Shown: positions 8,424 through 16,980 of the stretch, one piece after another
How the letters are laid out: each line of letters starts with the position of its first letter
Position numbering within the stretch: the first letter of the stretch is position 1
NCBI RefSeq assembly: GCF_900142605.1
Contig: NZ_FRBL01000005.1
Span: 248,001 to 312,000, forward strand
DNA from: Chitinophaga jiangningensis
Lineage (GTDB): Bacteria; Bacteroidota; Bacteroidia; Chitinophagales; Chitinophagaceae
Direction: 5' to 3'
Length of the DNA: 64,000 nucleotides
The notes under the pieces: generated by a model
Databases searched by the model: none
What the model saw: the letters and a program-made list of their open reading frames with translations, nothing else
What the model was told of the DNA's origin: nothing
Program-made: the position numbers and the translations under genes

Positions 8424-9302
8424 TTATGAATTTACCACTACCCGGATCGCTTTTTCCTGTACCCGCAACATTACTTCATTGCCGGTGAAAGGCACTGCGT
8501 CACCGTCTACCTGCAGGAACTCCAGGCTGTTGCCGGTGATGGTAATTGTTTTTCCTGTATAATGTTTAAGATAACGTGTTTTATCAATATTTCCTTTCAG
8601 GGAATATAAACTAACCGGAATAAGTTCCAGGAATTTTACCGGTGGCATGATGCATATGTCGAGCATACCGTCGAAAACGCTTGCGCCGGGAGCCAGTTTA
8701 AATTCGTAGCCAAATTGGTTGCCGTTGGCCACGGTGAGCAGGAATGCTTTTTCTTCCAGCTGCTTACCATCGATATTGATCGTATAGGCTTCGGGGCTAT
8801 AGCTGTTAAAGCGTTGTATCACCAGTTTGGCGTAGCCATACAGGCCTCGTTTGGTGGTATGCCTGAATTCCTCGGCCACCAGGGCATCGAAGCCTACGCC
8901 GGCGTTGCTGAGGAAAAGGTGTTCATTGGCAAAGCCTACGTCCATGGTTTTTTGCTTGTTAGCAACAATCAGCTGCAGGGCTTTATTTACGTCCAGTGGA
9001 ATTTTAAGTGCTCTGGCAAGGCCGTTGCCACTGCCCAGGGGAATGATGGCAAGGGCGGTATCCGTACCTACGAGGCCTTGTGCAATTTCATTGATAGAAC
9101 CGTCGCCACCAACGGCTACCACAGTATGAACGCCGTTTTTCACCGCTTCGGCTGCCAGATCTTTACCATGGCCAAGATATGCCAGGTGAGTAATTTCCAC
9201 GCTGTATTCAGTGGCAGGGAAGTACCTGCTGATGGCGCCATCCAGTCGCTTCTGCCTGTCGGTGCCGGCTTTCCGGTTGATGATAAATAGAATCTTTTTC
9301 AA
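8424..9302 (-). CDS. diacylglycerol/lipid kinase family protein
   Basis: Soluble lipid kinase of the DagK/YegS catalytic fold, 292 residues. The nucleotide-binding signature VAVGGDGSINEIAQGL lies near residues 62-77 and the follow-on IPLGSGNGLARAL near 94-106. YegS- and DgkB-type members phosphorylate diacylglycerol, phosphatidylglycerol or sphingoid bases; the exact lipid is not readable here, and sphingolipid substrates are possible in this phylum. It lies between nadC and the SUI1 gene on the minus strand with short gaps, so it is probably co-transcribed. Confidence 0.88.
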   Translation of the reverse strand: MKKILFIINRKAGTDRQKRLDGAISRYFPATEYSVEITHLAYLGHGKDLAAEAVKNGVHTVVAVGGDGSINEIAQGLVGTDTALAIIPLGSGNGLARALKIPLDVNKALQLIVANKQKTMDVGFANEHLFLSNAGVGFDALVAEEFRHTTKRGLYGYAKLVIQRFNSYSPEAYTINIDGKQLEEKAFLLTVANGNQFGYEFKLAPGASVFDGMLDICIMPPVKFLELIPVSLYSLKGNIDKTRYLKHYTGKTITITGNSLEFLQVDGDAVPFTGNEVMLRVQEKAIRVVVNS

Positions 9303-9311
9303 AATAGCGGT

Positions 9312-10163
9312 TTATAGGATAATAGCTTTCAGGCTGAGGTCCAGGCTCACAGCGTGGTGAATGATAGCGCCAACGGAGATGAAATCCACCCCGGTTTTTG
9401 CATATGCTTCGATGGTATCGAGGTTAATGCCACCGGAGGCTTCTGTTTCTACCCTGCCATTGATCAGCTTCATAGCTTCAACAATCTGATCGGGCGTAAA
9501 GTTATCAAGCATGATGCGATCTACATGGCCTACGGCAAGCGCTTCCCTTACATCTTCCAGGTTACGGGTTTCCACCTCAATTTTCAGGGGGAGATTACGT
9601 TCCTTCAGGTAGGCCACTGTTTTGGTAACCGCAGCGGTGATCCCCCCGGAAAAATCGATGTGATTATCCTTCAGCATGATCATGTCGTACAGTCCCATCC
9701 GGTGGTTTACACCACCGCCTATGCGCACGGCTTCTTTTTCCAGCATACGGAAGTTAGGCGTGGTTTTGCGGGTATCAAGTATGCGTGTATGATAGCCTTT
9801 AAGCTTTTCAGTGTATTGGTGGGTGAGGGTGGCAATACCGCTCATGCGCTGCATGCAGTTGAGCACAAGGCGTTCGCCCATCAGGAGAGTATGTACGGCT
9901 GCATTCACTTCAAAGGCCACTTCACCGGCTTTCATGGCGTCACCGTCTTTTTTAAACGGGGTGAATACGGTGAACATATCCAGCCATTTGAAAATGGCTT
10001 CAGCCACCTCCATACCTGCCAGTATACCGTCTTCCTTGATTTTGAGCCTGGCGTTCCCTTTCGTATCAGCAGGGATGCTCGCCAGGGTGGAGTGATCGCC
10101 TGTTCCTATATCTTCCGCCAATGCACTTCTGATAAATGCATTGAGCGCTGCTTGGTCTAACAT
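9312..10163 (-). CDS. nadC: nicotinate-nucleotide pyrophosphorylase (carboxylating)
   Basis: Quinolinate phosphoribosyltransferase, 283 residues, converting quinolinate and PRPP to nicotinate mononucleotide in de novo NAD synthesis. The family blocks are clear: EDIGTGDHST near the start, ERLVLNCMQRMSGIATLT, DTRKTTPNFRMLEKEAVRIG, NHRMGLYDMIMLKDNHI, and the C-terminal ASGGINLDTIEAYAKTGVDF. It follows the DUF4783 gene, a pairing often seen in Bacteroidota, although a terminator-like hairpin lies between them. nadA and nadB are not in the window. Confidence 0.96.
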   Translation of the reverse strand: MLDQAALNAFIRSALAEDIGTGDHSTLASIPADTKGNARLKIKEDGILAGMEVAEAIFKWLDMFTVFTPFKKDGDAMKAGEVAFEVNAAVHTLLMGERLVLNCMQRMSGIATLTHQYTEKLKGYHTRILDTRKTTPNFRMLEKEAVRIGGGVNHRMGLYDMIMLKDNHIDFSGGITAAVTKTVAYLKERNLPLKIEVETRNLEDVREALAVGHVDRIMLDNFTPDQIVEAMKLINGRVETEASGGINLDTIEAYAKTGVDFISVGAIIHHAVSLDLSLKAIIL

Positions 10164-10202
10164 ACGCGTTTATTTTAGTTGCTTCTTGCCCGCAAGTTGC
10201 GC

Positions 10203-10239
10203 AAAAATAAAAAGTGCCCCGCAATTAAATGCGGAGCAC
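10203..10239 (-). terminator. terminator after the DUF4783 gene
   Basis: Inverted repeat GTGC-C-CCGCA / TGCGG-A-GCAC at 10214-10239 with one mismatch, followed on the minus strand by a T-rich tract (10203-10213). Its position means nadC depends on read-through or on a promoter not recognised here. Confidence 0.65.
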
Positions 10240-10272
10240 CGGGGTTTTTCAACTAATTTATGTGTTGTACAT

Positions 10273-10683
10273 CTATTTATTCTCGAAACGGAGCTCATTG
10301 AGCACCATGGTATTACCTTTCTTCTGTAAAAAGAAGGAAAGGCGGTAATTACCACCGGAGGTAGTCAGGTTACCAATGCCGAAGCGGCTACCGTCGCCAC
10401 CCTGGTGTACCAGCTCGAAGCCTTTTACCGAGTTTTTGGAAAAGAAATCTTTCAAAATTATCTCAGCCTGAGCTTTGCTGTAAGAATTGGATTTTCCCGT
10501 CATGTTAATCTCTACGTTAGAATCCATATACCGGGACAAGCCATTCACATCTCCCTGTTTGATAGCTCCTACAACATCTTCAAAAGGCCCTGCTACTGAA
10601 ACTTCATACGAGCTTGCCGACAGCGTAAATGCTGAAATAACTCCTCCCAACAATATCCCCAGCACAATCAAAAGCTTTTTCAT
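10273..10683 (-). CDS. DUF4783 domain secreted protein
   Basis: A 136-residue protein with a signal peptide (MKKLLIVLGILLGGVISAFT, cleavage near residue 23) and a small alpha-beta domain of the NTF2/lumazine-like kind known as DUF4783. Typical stretches are GAIKQGDVNGLSRYMDSNVEI and the C-terminal MVLNELRFENK. Function is unknown. It commonly neighbours nadC in Bacteroidota. Likely periplasmic. Confidence 0.85.
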   Translation of the reverse strand: MKKLLIVLGILLGGVISAFTLSASSYEVSVAGPFEDVVGAIKQGDVNGLSRYMDSNVEINMTGKSNSYSKAQAEIILKDFFSKNSVKGFELVHQGGDGSRFGIGNLTTSGGNYRLSFFLQKKGNTMVLNELRFENK

Positions 10684-10834
10684 TGTCAGTTATTTAATTA
10701 AAAATGTGATTTTTCTAACTCAAATTAGAAGCGAAAACTATGCCAAAGGCCCTGTTAGTCAACAAAATCCCACCATCGTGGTAGCACTTAAAGGCATAGC
10801 CATCACGTCTTTTTTATATTTATTTTTTAAAACA

Positions 10835-11003
10835 TATAAAAAGATACAAAACCTTCGGTTTTGCCAGTGTTCGCTTGGTGCCTCGCGCCGAACTGTTTTA
10901 GCTCCCGACCCTGCAAATGACATCCTCTATCCGCCATGAAAATACTAACAGCTCCGAAATTTCGAAAGTATTTCAATCCATTATGAGTATTTTCACCCCT
11001 CGG
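10835..11003 (-). ncRNA. candidate structured small RNA, about 165 nt
   Basis: The 351-bp gap between DUF4783 and gpmI has no convincing gene. On the minus strand an exact -7 box is followed at once by TCCCGA (11005-11000), which pairs with TCGGGA (10908-10903). Inside, 10996-10986 pairs with 10946-10936 over 11 bp; the one non-Watson-Crick pair is a U-G wobble only on the minus strand, which favours that strand. A further CAGTTCG/CGAAC..CTG stem follows, then a CAAAACC/GGTTTTG hairpin (10847-10863) with TATCTTTTT as terminator. The stem-bubble-stem outline recalls 6S RNA, but no family was confirmed. Confidence 0.5.
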
Positions 11004-11006
11004 GAA

Positions 11007-11014
11007 CAAATTTA
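11007..11014 (-). promoter_or_regulatory. promoter -7 box for the candidate structured RNA
   Basis: TAAATTTG on the minus strand, directly before the predicted RNA 5' end. It faces away from gpmI, and no -33 TTG was seen. Confidence 0.5.
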
Positions 11015-11034
11015 AAAATAACCTTAACTAGGAT

Positions 11035-12558
11035 ATGGAAAAGAAAAGAGCCATTCTCGTCATCATGGATGGATGGGGCGAAGGTAAAGTACCTTCAGCA
11101 GATGCCATTGCAAACGCTAAGACACCATTTGTAAGTAGTTTATATAACAAATACCCGCACAGTAACCTGATCACCTGTGGCGAAGACGTTGGTTTACCGG
11201 AAGGGCAGATGGGTAACTCCGAAGTAGGCCATCTCAACATCGGTGCCGGCCGTATCGTATACCAGGAACTCCAACGCATCAACGTAGCAGCCCGCGACGG
11301 TGAGCTCGCGAAAAACCAGGTGCTGCTCGATACCCTGGCACATGCTAAAAACAATAACAAAGCGTTACACCTCATCGGCCTCGTGAGCGACGGTGGTGTA
11401 CACTCTCATATCAGCCACCTCAAAGCACTGACAGACATTGCCAAAGCTAACGGTGTTGAAAAAGTATTTATACACGCCTTTACCGATGGCAGGGACACGG
11501 ATCCTAAAAGCGGCTTAGGCTACCTGGAAGACCTCAGCGCTCACCTGAAAATTTCCGTGGGCCAGATCGCCAGTGTTACCGGTCGCTACTACGCTATGGA
11601 CCGCGACAAGCGCTGGGAACGTGTGCAACTCGCCTACGATGCACTGGTAAACGGTACCGGTACACCTACCCAGGACGTAATCACCGCCGTGAAAGCATCT
11701 TACGCAGAAGGAGTAACCGACGAATTTATCAAGCCTATCATCGCCACCAATGCGGATGGTCAGCCACTGGCAACCATCCGGGAAGGCGACGCTGTGCTTT
11801 GCTTCAACTTCCGCACTGACCGCTGCCGCGAAATTACCGAGGTGCTCACCCAGAAAGAGTTTCCTGAATTCGGTATGAAGCCGCTCAGTTTGTACTATAC
11901 CACCATGACCGAATACGACAAAACCTTTAAAAATGTACATGTTATCTTCGAAAACGATAACCTGAACATGACCCTCGGTGAAGTAGTATTCAACAACGGT
12001 CTGAAACAGATTCGTATAGCCGAAACCGAAAAATACCCACACGTTTCCTTCTTCTTCTCCGGCGGCCGGGAAAAAGAATTCGACGGCGAACGCAGACTGA
12101 TGGTGCCTTCTCCCAAAGTAGCCACCTACGACCTGAAACCGGAAATGAGCGCCAACGAAATCACCGATATGATCGTGCCGGAGCTGGAAAGCAAATCGGC
12201 CGACTTCATCGCACTGAACTTCGCCAACGCTGACATGGTGGGCCACACCGGCGTGTTCGAAGCTGCCGTGAAAGCGGTAGAAACCGTTGACCACTGTGTA
12301 GAACGCGTTGTGACCGCAGCACTCGCCAGCGATTACGTAGTGTTCCTCACTGCCGACCATGGTAACGCTGACTATATGATCAACTCGGACGGTACACCTA
12401 ATACCGCTCATACCTTAAACCTGGTACCGTTCTTCATCATCAGCAAGGACTTCCAGGGCAAGGTAAAAGATGGTAAACTGGGTGATATCGCCCCTACAAT
12501 TCTGCATTTCATGGGATTGCCTGTTCCCGCTGAAATGACCGGAAATTTATTGGTGTAA
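11035..12558 (+). CDS. gpmI: 2,3-bisphosphoglycerate-independent phosphoglycerate mutase
   Basis: Glycolytic enzyme interconverting 3- and 2-phosphoglycerate with two Mn ions and a phosphoserine intermediate. It has 507 residues, normal for the family. The metal aspartate D12 lies in MDGWGEG, the catalytic serine S62 in GNSEVGHLNIGAGR, and further ligands in FTDGRDTDPKSG, NFRTDRCREIT, NFANADMVGHTG and TADHGNADYM. It is a single-gene unit with its own terminator. The leader is the gap that holds the divergent candidate RNA. Confidence 0.97.
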   Translation: MEKKRAILVIMDGWGEGKVPSADAIANAKTPFVSSLYNKYPHSNLITCGEDVGLPEGQMGNSEVGHLNIGAGRIVYQELQRINVAARDGELAKNQVLLDTLAHAKNNNKALHLIGLVSDGGVHSHISHLKALTDIAKANGVEKVFIHAFTDGRDTDPKSGLGYLEDLSAHLKISVGQIASVTGRYYAMDRDKRWERVQLAYDALVNGTGTPTQDVITAVKASYAEGVTDEFIKPIIATNADGQPLATIREGDAVLCFNFRTDRCREITEVLTQKEFPEFGMKPLSLYYTTMTEYDKTFKNVHVIFENDNLNMTLGEVVFNNGLKQIRIAETEKYPHVSFFFSGGREKEFDGERRLMVPSPKVATYDLKPEMSANEITDMIVPELESKSADFIALNFANADMVGHTGVFEAAVKAVETVDHCVERVVTAALASDYVVFLTADHGNADYMINSDGTPNTAHTLNLVPFFIISKDFQGKVKDGKLGDIAPTILHFMGLPVPAEMTGNLLV

Positions 12559-12584
12559 TATTTTAGCTTTTTTCACATAATCTG

Positions 12585-12614
12585 AAGGTTGTCGCATACA
12601 TTTGTGACAACCTT
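12585..12614 (+). terminator. terminator after gpmI
   Basis: AAGGTTGTC and GACAACCTT arms (9 bp) around a 12-nt loop, followed by TCTTTATT. It lies 26 bp past the gpmI stop. Confidence 0.75.
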
Positions 12615-12802
12615 TCTTTATTCCAAAACCCCGGTACTGGCCAACTTTACAAGGTACTAGATAAATAAATGATCCTTTTTTCTGATGCCCTGTAACTTTT
12701 GCTCATTCACTGACGTTTAACATCTACCAAACTGATTATAATGCAGTCTACATGACTGATATTCATATTTTTAGTGCTCTCGACAGATTTGCTCATGCAT
12801 CG
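12615..12802. other. non-coding stretch between two terminators
   Basis: About 190 bp lies between the gpmI terminator and a second strong terminator with no open reading frame of note. A near-consensus TAACTTTTG is present (one base too long for TAnnTTTG). It could hold a short transcript; otherwise nothing was seen. Confidence 0.35.
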
Positions 12803-12829
12803 ATGCGCCGTTTTTACGGCGCATTTTTT
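12803..12829 (+). terminator. orphan rho-independent terminator
   Basis: ATGCGCCG and CGGCGCAT arms around a 6-nt loop and then TTTTT. It does not follow any visible gene: gpmI already has its own terminator about 190 bp earlier. Confidence 0.75.
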
Positions 12830-12847
12830 ATGCCCCCTGATAAGTAT

Positions 12848-12855
12848 TAATTTTG
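12848..12855 (+). promoter_or_regulatory. promoter -7 box for lipoprotein-uvrC
   Basis: TAATTTTG, an exact TAnnTTTG match, only 4 nt before the ATG at 12860, giving a nearly leaderless transcript if used. Confidence 0.5.
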
Positions 12856-12859
12856 CAGT

Positions 12860-13444
12860 ATGAGGAACCACCCGGCATTTTATTTACTGGCATCTCTGCT
12901 GGCTTTTACCGCCTGCAGCAACATTACTCAAAAGCCCGTTACAGGGCAACCCGATAAATACATAGATCTTCCCGGCTACTTTAAATCAGAAGAAAAGCTG
13001 CTGGTGCAGTCAGGCAGCACCATGGAAAAAAGAGTACTGCTGAATGGGCAATCTACGGAAGCGACTTTCGACAGTAAGGACTCCAATGCAGTACAGCACC
13101 TCCTGAAACCATTTCTGGATATCGATCTGAATAAACCCTCCCTGCGTGATGCATACGACACTACCAGCCTGACGGATCCTTTTTCAGGCCGCAAGTCTGT
13201 CATCTACAAATCAAAAGGAGAACAAACGAGCCCGGAAGAAATTACAATGGAACTGGATAAAAATGGTACCATTCAACAGGTAACCGTACAGTCCTACACG
13301 TCCAACATGGTTTATGAATACCGGCAACATTTGATTTACCAGCGCGGGAAATCCATTCTCATTAATACGTATCAGAAAATTGCCTTTCTTTCACCGAAAG
13401 AATTGGAAATATCAGTAAAAGCGGCAGGCAAAAATCAGCTATAA
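12860..13444 (+). CDS. predicted lipoprotein of unknown function
   Basis: A 194-residue protein with a lipoprotein signal: MRNHPAFYLLASLLAFTAC, the cysteine at residue 19 being the lipidation site. The mature part is hydrophilic, with a mixed beta pattern and no motif I recognise. It ends 2 bp before uvrC starts, in the same direction, so the two are probably one transcript; the functional link is unclear. Likely attached to the periplasmic or outer membrane. The promoter box lies very close to the ATG, so a slightly later start is possible, but the signal peptide argues for the given one. Confidence 0.75.
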   Translation: MRNHPAFYLLASLLAFTACSNITQKPVTGQPDKYIDLPGYFKSEEKLLVQSGSTMEKRVLLNGQSTEATFDSKDSNAVQHLLKPFLDIDLNKPSLRDAYDTTSLTDPFSGRKSVIYKSKGEQTSPEEITMELDKNGTIQQVTVQSYTSNMVYEYRQHLIYQRGKSILINTYQKIAFLSPKELEISVKAAGKNQL

Positions 13445-13446
13445 TC

Positions 13447-15282
13447 ATGACGGGAGCAGAATTTCAAAGCATTTCACACACGATACCGGTACAGGCAGGT
13501 ATTTACAAATACTACGATGAGCAGGGCACTTTATTGTATGTGGGAAAGGCCAAAAGCCTCCGCAAAAGAGTCAGCTCCTACTTTGTAAAAAATCACGATA
13601 ATTATAAAACGAGGAAACTCGTTGAACATATCCATCACATTGAGTTTACGATTGTTGACTCAGAGCAGGATGCGTTTCTGCTGGAAAACTCGCTCATCAA
13701 GCAGTTCCAGCCCAAATACAATATCAATCTTAAGGATGATAAAACTTATCCCTATATCGTCATCAAACACGAGCCTTACCCGCGGGTATTTCTTACCAGG
13801 AACGTGGTAAAGGACGGGAGTGAGTACCTGGGGCCATTTACGTCAGTAGGCCGGGTACGTGAGCTGCTGGAGATCATCAAATACAATATTCCTCTGCGCA
13901 CCTGCAATCTGAACCTATCGGAGCAGAATATACGAAAAGGCAAATTCAAGGTATGCCTGGAATATCACCTGGGCAACTGCAAAGGCCCCTGCGAAGGCCT
14001 GCAAACGGAAGAAGATTACCGGGAAAACCTTTCCCAGGTAAAAAACATCCTGAAAGGAAACCTGGCGCCTGTGATGAATCTTTTTAAGGAAGAGATGATG
14101 CATTTCGCTACTAACATGGAGTTCGAAAAGGCAGAAATCATGCGCAAGAAAATTGAGAGTTTGCGTGCGTACTCTGCCAAGTCCACCATTGTGAATACCC
14201 GCCTGGGGAATATGGATGTTTTCAGCATTATCAGTGAAGGCAACCATGCCTACGTCAACTACCTGCGGATCCTGAATGGGACCATTGCAGATACAAAAAC
14301 CGTTACACTGGAAAAGCAACTGGAAGAAACAGAGGAAGAGGTGCTGGTATATGCCATAGCTTACCTGCGGGATGTGTTTAAAAGTGTTAACAGGGAGATA
14401 GTAGTGCCGATTCCGGTAGAGTATCCCGAGCATGAAGTAACGCTGACGGTACCAAAGAGCGGAGATAAGAAGAAGCTGCTGGAACTCTCCGAGAAAAATG
14501 TTAACTATTTCAAAGAGGAACTATACCGCAAAAAGATCCTGCACCTGGAAGGCAAGAGTGATATGGAGAGAAAGCAGGTGCTGTACCAGCTGCAGGCCGA
14601 CCTTGAATTGCCGGTGCTGCCATTGCATATTGAGTGTTTCGATAACTCCAACTTCCAGGGGGCTTACCCGGTATCCGCCTGCGTGGTGTTTAAAGACGGG
14701 GTGGCCTCTAAAAAAGATTACCGGCATTTCAATATTAAAACCGTTCAGGGTATCAACGACTTCGCTTCCATGACGGAAGTGGTACATCGCCGTTATAGCC
14801 GCTTGCTGGCGGAAGGAGAACCATTACCGCAGCTGGTGATCATTGATGGTGGTAAGGGACAGTTAGGTGCCGCTATGGACAGTATTCGTGCACTCAACCT
14901 GATAGGCAGCATGACGGTGGTGGGCCTGGCGAAAAACGAGGAAGAAATCTTTTTCCCTGGCGATTCGGAAAGTATCAAGTTACCGTTTAACAGTGAAAGT
15001 CTGAAGCTGATACGCCACATCCGCGATGAGGTACACCGTTTCGGTATCACCTTCCACAGAAATAAACGCTCAAAAGGCACCTTTAAAAACGAATTGGAGG
15101 GCATAAAGGGCATAGGGCAAACCACTGCCACCCAATTGCTGAAAACCTTCCGTTCGGTGAATAAGATTAAGCAGCTTACTTTGGATGACCTGGTGAAAGA
15201 GGTTGGCAATGCGAAAGCCAAAATCATCTGGGATTATTTCCATCCGGAGGAAGGCACTACGAATGTGTCGCTGCCGCAATAG
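13447..15282 (+). CDS. uvrC: excinuclease ABC subunit C
   Basis: UvrC makes both incisions in nucleotide excision repair. It has 611 residues. An N-terminal GIY-YIG nuclease domain covers about residues 14-95 (VQAGIYKYYDEQG, LLYVGKAKSLRKRVSSYF), with a conserved cysteine cluster at about 155-180 (CNLNL, GKFKVCLEYHLGNCKGPC), a UVR domain at about 205-235 (ATNMEFEKAEIMRKKIE), the RNase H-like endonuclease half (IECFDNSNFQGAYPVSACVV, VIDGGKGQLGAA) and C-terminal helix-hairpin-helix (GIKGIGQTTATQLL). The 3' end overlaps the convergent dinB-like gene by 26 bp. Intact. Confidence 0.97.
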   Translation: MTGAEFQSISHTIPVQAGIYKYYDEQGTLLYVGKAKSLRKRVSSYFVKNHDNYKTRKLVEHIHHIEFTIVDSEQDAFLLENSLIKQFQPKYNINLKDDKTYPYIVIKHEPYPRVFLTRNVVKDGSEYLGPFTSVGRVRELLEIIKYNIPLRTCNLNLSEQNIRKGKFKVCLEYHLGNCKGPCEGLQTEEDYRENLSQVKNILKGNLAPVMNLFKEEMMHFATNMEFEKAEIMRKKIESLRAYSAKSTIVNTRLGNMDVFSIISEGNHAYVNYLRILNGTIADTKTVTLEKQLEETEEEVLVYAIAYLRDVFKSVNREIVVPIPVEYPEHEVTLTVPKSGDKKKLLELSEKNVNYFKEELYRKKILHLEGKSDMERKQVLYQLQADLELPVLPLHIECFDNSNFQGAYPVSACVVFKDGVASKKDYRHFNIKTVQGINDFASMTEVVHRRYSRLLAEGEPLPQLVIIDGGKGQLGAAMDSIRALNLIGSMTVVGLAKNEEEIFFPGDSESIKLPFNSESLKLIRHIRDEVHRFGITFHRNKRSKGTFKNELEGIKGIGQTTATQLLKTFRSVNKIKQLTLDDLVKEVGNAKAKIIWDYFHPEEGTTNVSLPQ

Positions 15283-15838
15283 CCCTTTCTGCCTGGCGCA
15301 GGTGGCGCTGCATGTGTGCGATGAGGAAGGCAAAGGTATCGCCGGCGGACATACGAATAAAGGAAGAAAGGGAGGTAGGGACTTTTACTTTTTCAAGATT
15401 GATACGGGTAGCCGCTACCAGCAGACTTTCCATTTCAATTTGTTGTTCAATAAATTCTTTCAATACTTTATCGGCAGAAAGCCGGGGAGTGGGTTGATGA
15501 TCTTTGGGGGCCTGCATTTTTGATTTAGGCTTACCGCTGGCATCCGGTAACATAAGCCGGGTAAACCAGCCACCTACCAGGCCGCTGCGGAAGGCCGCAT
15601 CTGCCCTTGTTCCTTTAATCACTGCCTGTTCTATAGCTTTTCCCAATGCTGGAAGATAGAAACGGCCATAGGAGTTGAGATGTTCGAGGCATTGGATGGC
15701 GCTCCAGCTGTCTGGCTGCGGCTGTTGCAGAAGGGTAGCATCTGTTTGTCCGCCGAAGTAAGTTTCAGCGAGGGCACGGGCTGTGGTGACCTGATTTTTA
15801 AGTTGTTGCAGGAATTGCTGGGAATTAACGGGGGCCAT
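15257..15838 (-). CDS. DinB-like domain protein
   Basis: A 193-residue four-helix bundle of the DinB/YfiT metal-dependent superfamily. Metal-ligand histidines are visible in IQCLEHLNSYG (first third) and in LIAHMQRHLRQAERA (C-terminus). Such proteins include thiol-dependent transferases such as bacillithiol transferases, but the substrate is not readable here. It lies downstream of the gldKLMN block but is separated from it by a perfect 42-bp palindrome terminator, so it is probably not part of the secretion system. Confidence 0.82.
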   Translation of the reverse strand: MAPVNSQQFLQQLKNQVTTARALAETYFGGQTDATLLQQPQPDSWSAIQCLEHLNSYGRFYLPALGKAIEQAVIKGTRADAAFRSGLVGGWFTRLMLPDASGKPKSKMQAPKDHQPTPRLSADKVLKEFIEQQIEMESLLVAATRINLEKVKVPTSLSSFIRMSAGDTFAFLIAHMQRHLRQAERAIAAATHS

Positions 15839-15865
15839 CTGCTACAATATTTTCAACAAAGCTAT

Positions 15866-15907
15866 AAAAGAAAAGGCAATCAGTTTAAACTGATTGCCTT
15901 TTCTTTT
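15866..15907. terminator. perfect 42-bp palindromic terminator after gldN
   Basis: Two 21-base arms meet with no spacer (AAAAGAAAAGGCAATCAGTT plus T, and its exact complement). A-rich and T-rich ends allow use in either direction. It separates gldN from the dinB-like gene. Confidence 0.85.
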
Positions 15908-15929
15908 ATGATCAGGTCAGATGTAGCGA

Positions 15930-16958
15930 TTAATATTGCCAGAGATCCTGTTCTTTGTTGAAGATGCGGTCTTTGATGGCCTGACCTTCGAGGAGGCGCA
16001 TTACACCATCTTTGATGTAATCTTTGATTTCGCGGTTATAAGTGTTGTTTTCCTTCACTACATAACTGCCGAAGAAGCGCATTTCGAAGAGGTCTTCCCA
16101 GCTGATGGTAGATGCGTCGTTGTTTTGGTTATACACGTCGTATTTAGCCAGTACCGGGCGCATATCAGGGTAGTAAACCCAGAACAGTGGTATGGAGGCA
16201 CGTACGGAGCCGTCTTCATTCATACGGGACATCAGTGGTGCGATACCGAGTATACGAACTTTCAGCTGTGAGGCTTCTTTATCGAATACCCATACTTCTT
16301 TGATCTTGTATTGCTTGATGGTGTTTGGATCGAAATCGTCGCGGGTAGACACCAGTTTTTCCTCACCGGTAATAGGATCGATGGAACGCACCTGTCTTTC
16401 TTCACCGGAGATTTTCTTTTCGATCTCTTCGTACGGCATCAGGGTAGTAAAGCGATCGTCGATTGGGTTGAAGGCTTCTACTTCCTTGTTTTTAATTGCG
16501 TTGAGCAGGATACTGATAAACAGTTGATTGGTACCTGCTTCATCCTCTACATTGTATTGGAATGGCAGATTGATTTTTTCCCTCACATCAATGATTTGCC
16601 AAACGCGTTTTTCCCAGAAGCGGTCATCTTCGCGGATATAGTCGTACACGATAGGTACGCGTTCTCTCGCGAGGTTACGTTCTACCACGCCGTCGATACG
16701 CAGCGACTTGCGCGGAGTATCCACTGGGGCGGCGGCAGCTGTTGGAGCAGCGCCTGCAGGGGGAGGAGGGGGTGTAGCAACAGCATTACCAGTTGCCGGG
16801 TTCACCACCGGTGCGTTGGGATCTTGTTGAGGGGGGGCAGCCTGGGTTGCAGTTCTGCGGCGGGTAGTACCACCGCGGCGCTGCGCTTCAGCTGCTGTTG
16901 CCAGCATTACCAGCAACATTGTGCACCAACCAATTCTGTTAAAGATTACTGCTCGCAT
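15930..16958 (-). CDS. gldN: type IX secretion / gliding protein GldN
   Basis: GldN (PorN) is a periplasmic part of the type IX secretion core that associates with the GldK ring and GldM. The protein has 342 residues: a signal peptide ending at about AEAQ (residue 25), a low-complexity Arg/Thr/Pro/Ala stretch to about residue 80, then the family domain (VPIVYDYIREDDRFWEKRVW, REKINLPFQYN, VLGIAPLMSR-like region). The low-complexity insert is longer than in Flavobacterium relatives. It is last in the order gldK-L-M-N, 22 bp after gldM. Confidence 0.92.
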   Translation of the reverse strand: MRAVIFNRIGWCTMLLVMLATAAEAQRRGGTTRRRTATQAAPPQQDPNAPVVNPATGNAVATPPPPPAGAAPTAAAAPVDTPRKSLRIDGVVERNLARERVPIVYDYIREDDRFWEKRVWQIIDVREKINLPFQYNVEDEAGTNQLFISILLNAIKNKEVEAFNPIDDRFTTLMPYEEIEKKISGEERQVRSIDPITGEEKLVSTRDDFDPNTIKQYKIKEVWVFDKEASQLKVRILGIAPLMSRMNEDGSVRASIPLFWVYYPDMRPVLAKYDVYNQNNDASTISWEDLFEMRFFGSYVVKENNTYNREIKDYIKDGVMRLLEGQAIKDRIFNKEQDLWQY

Positions 16959-16980
16959 ATTTCAGCAATTAATAAATCCG

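Noticed and set aside
10827..11009. 60-residue frame on the minus strand
   Set aside because: It lies inside the candidate structured RNA, its residues show no domain, and paired stems explain the sequence better.
11515..12411. 298-residue open frame antisense to gpmI
   Set aside because: Shadow of gpmI caused by codon bias on the sense strand.
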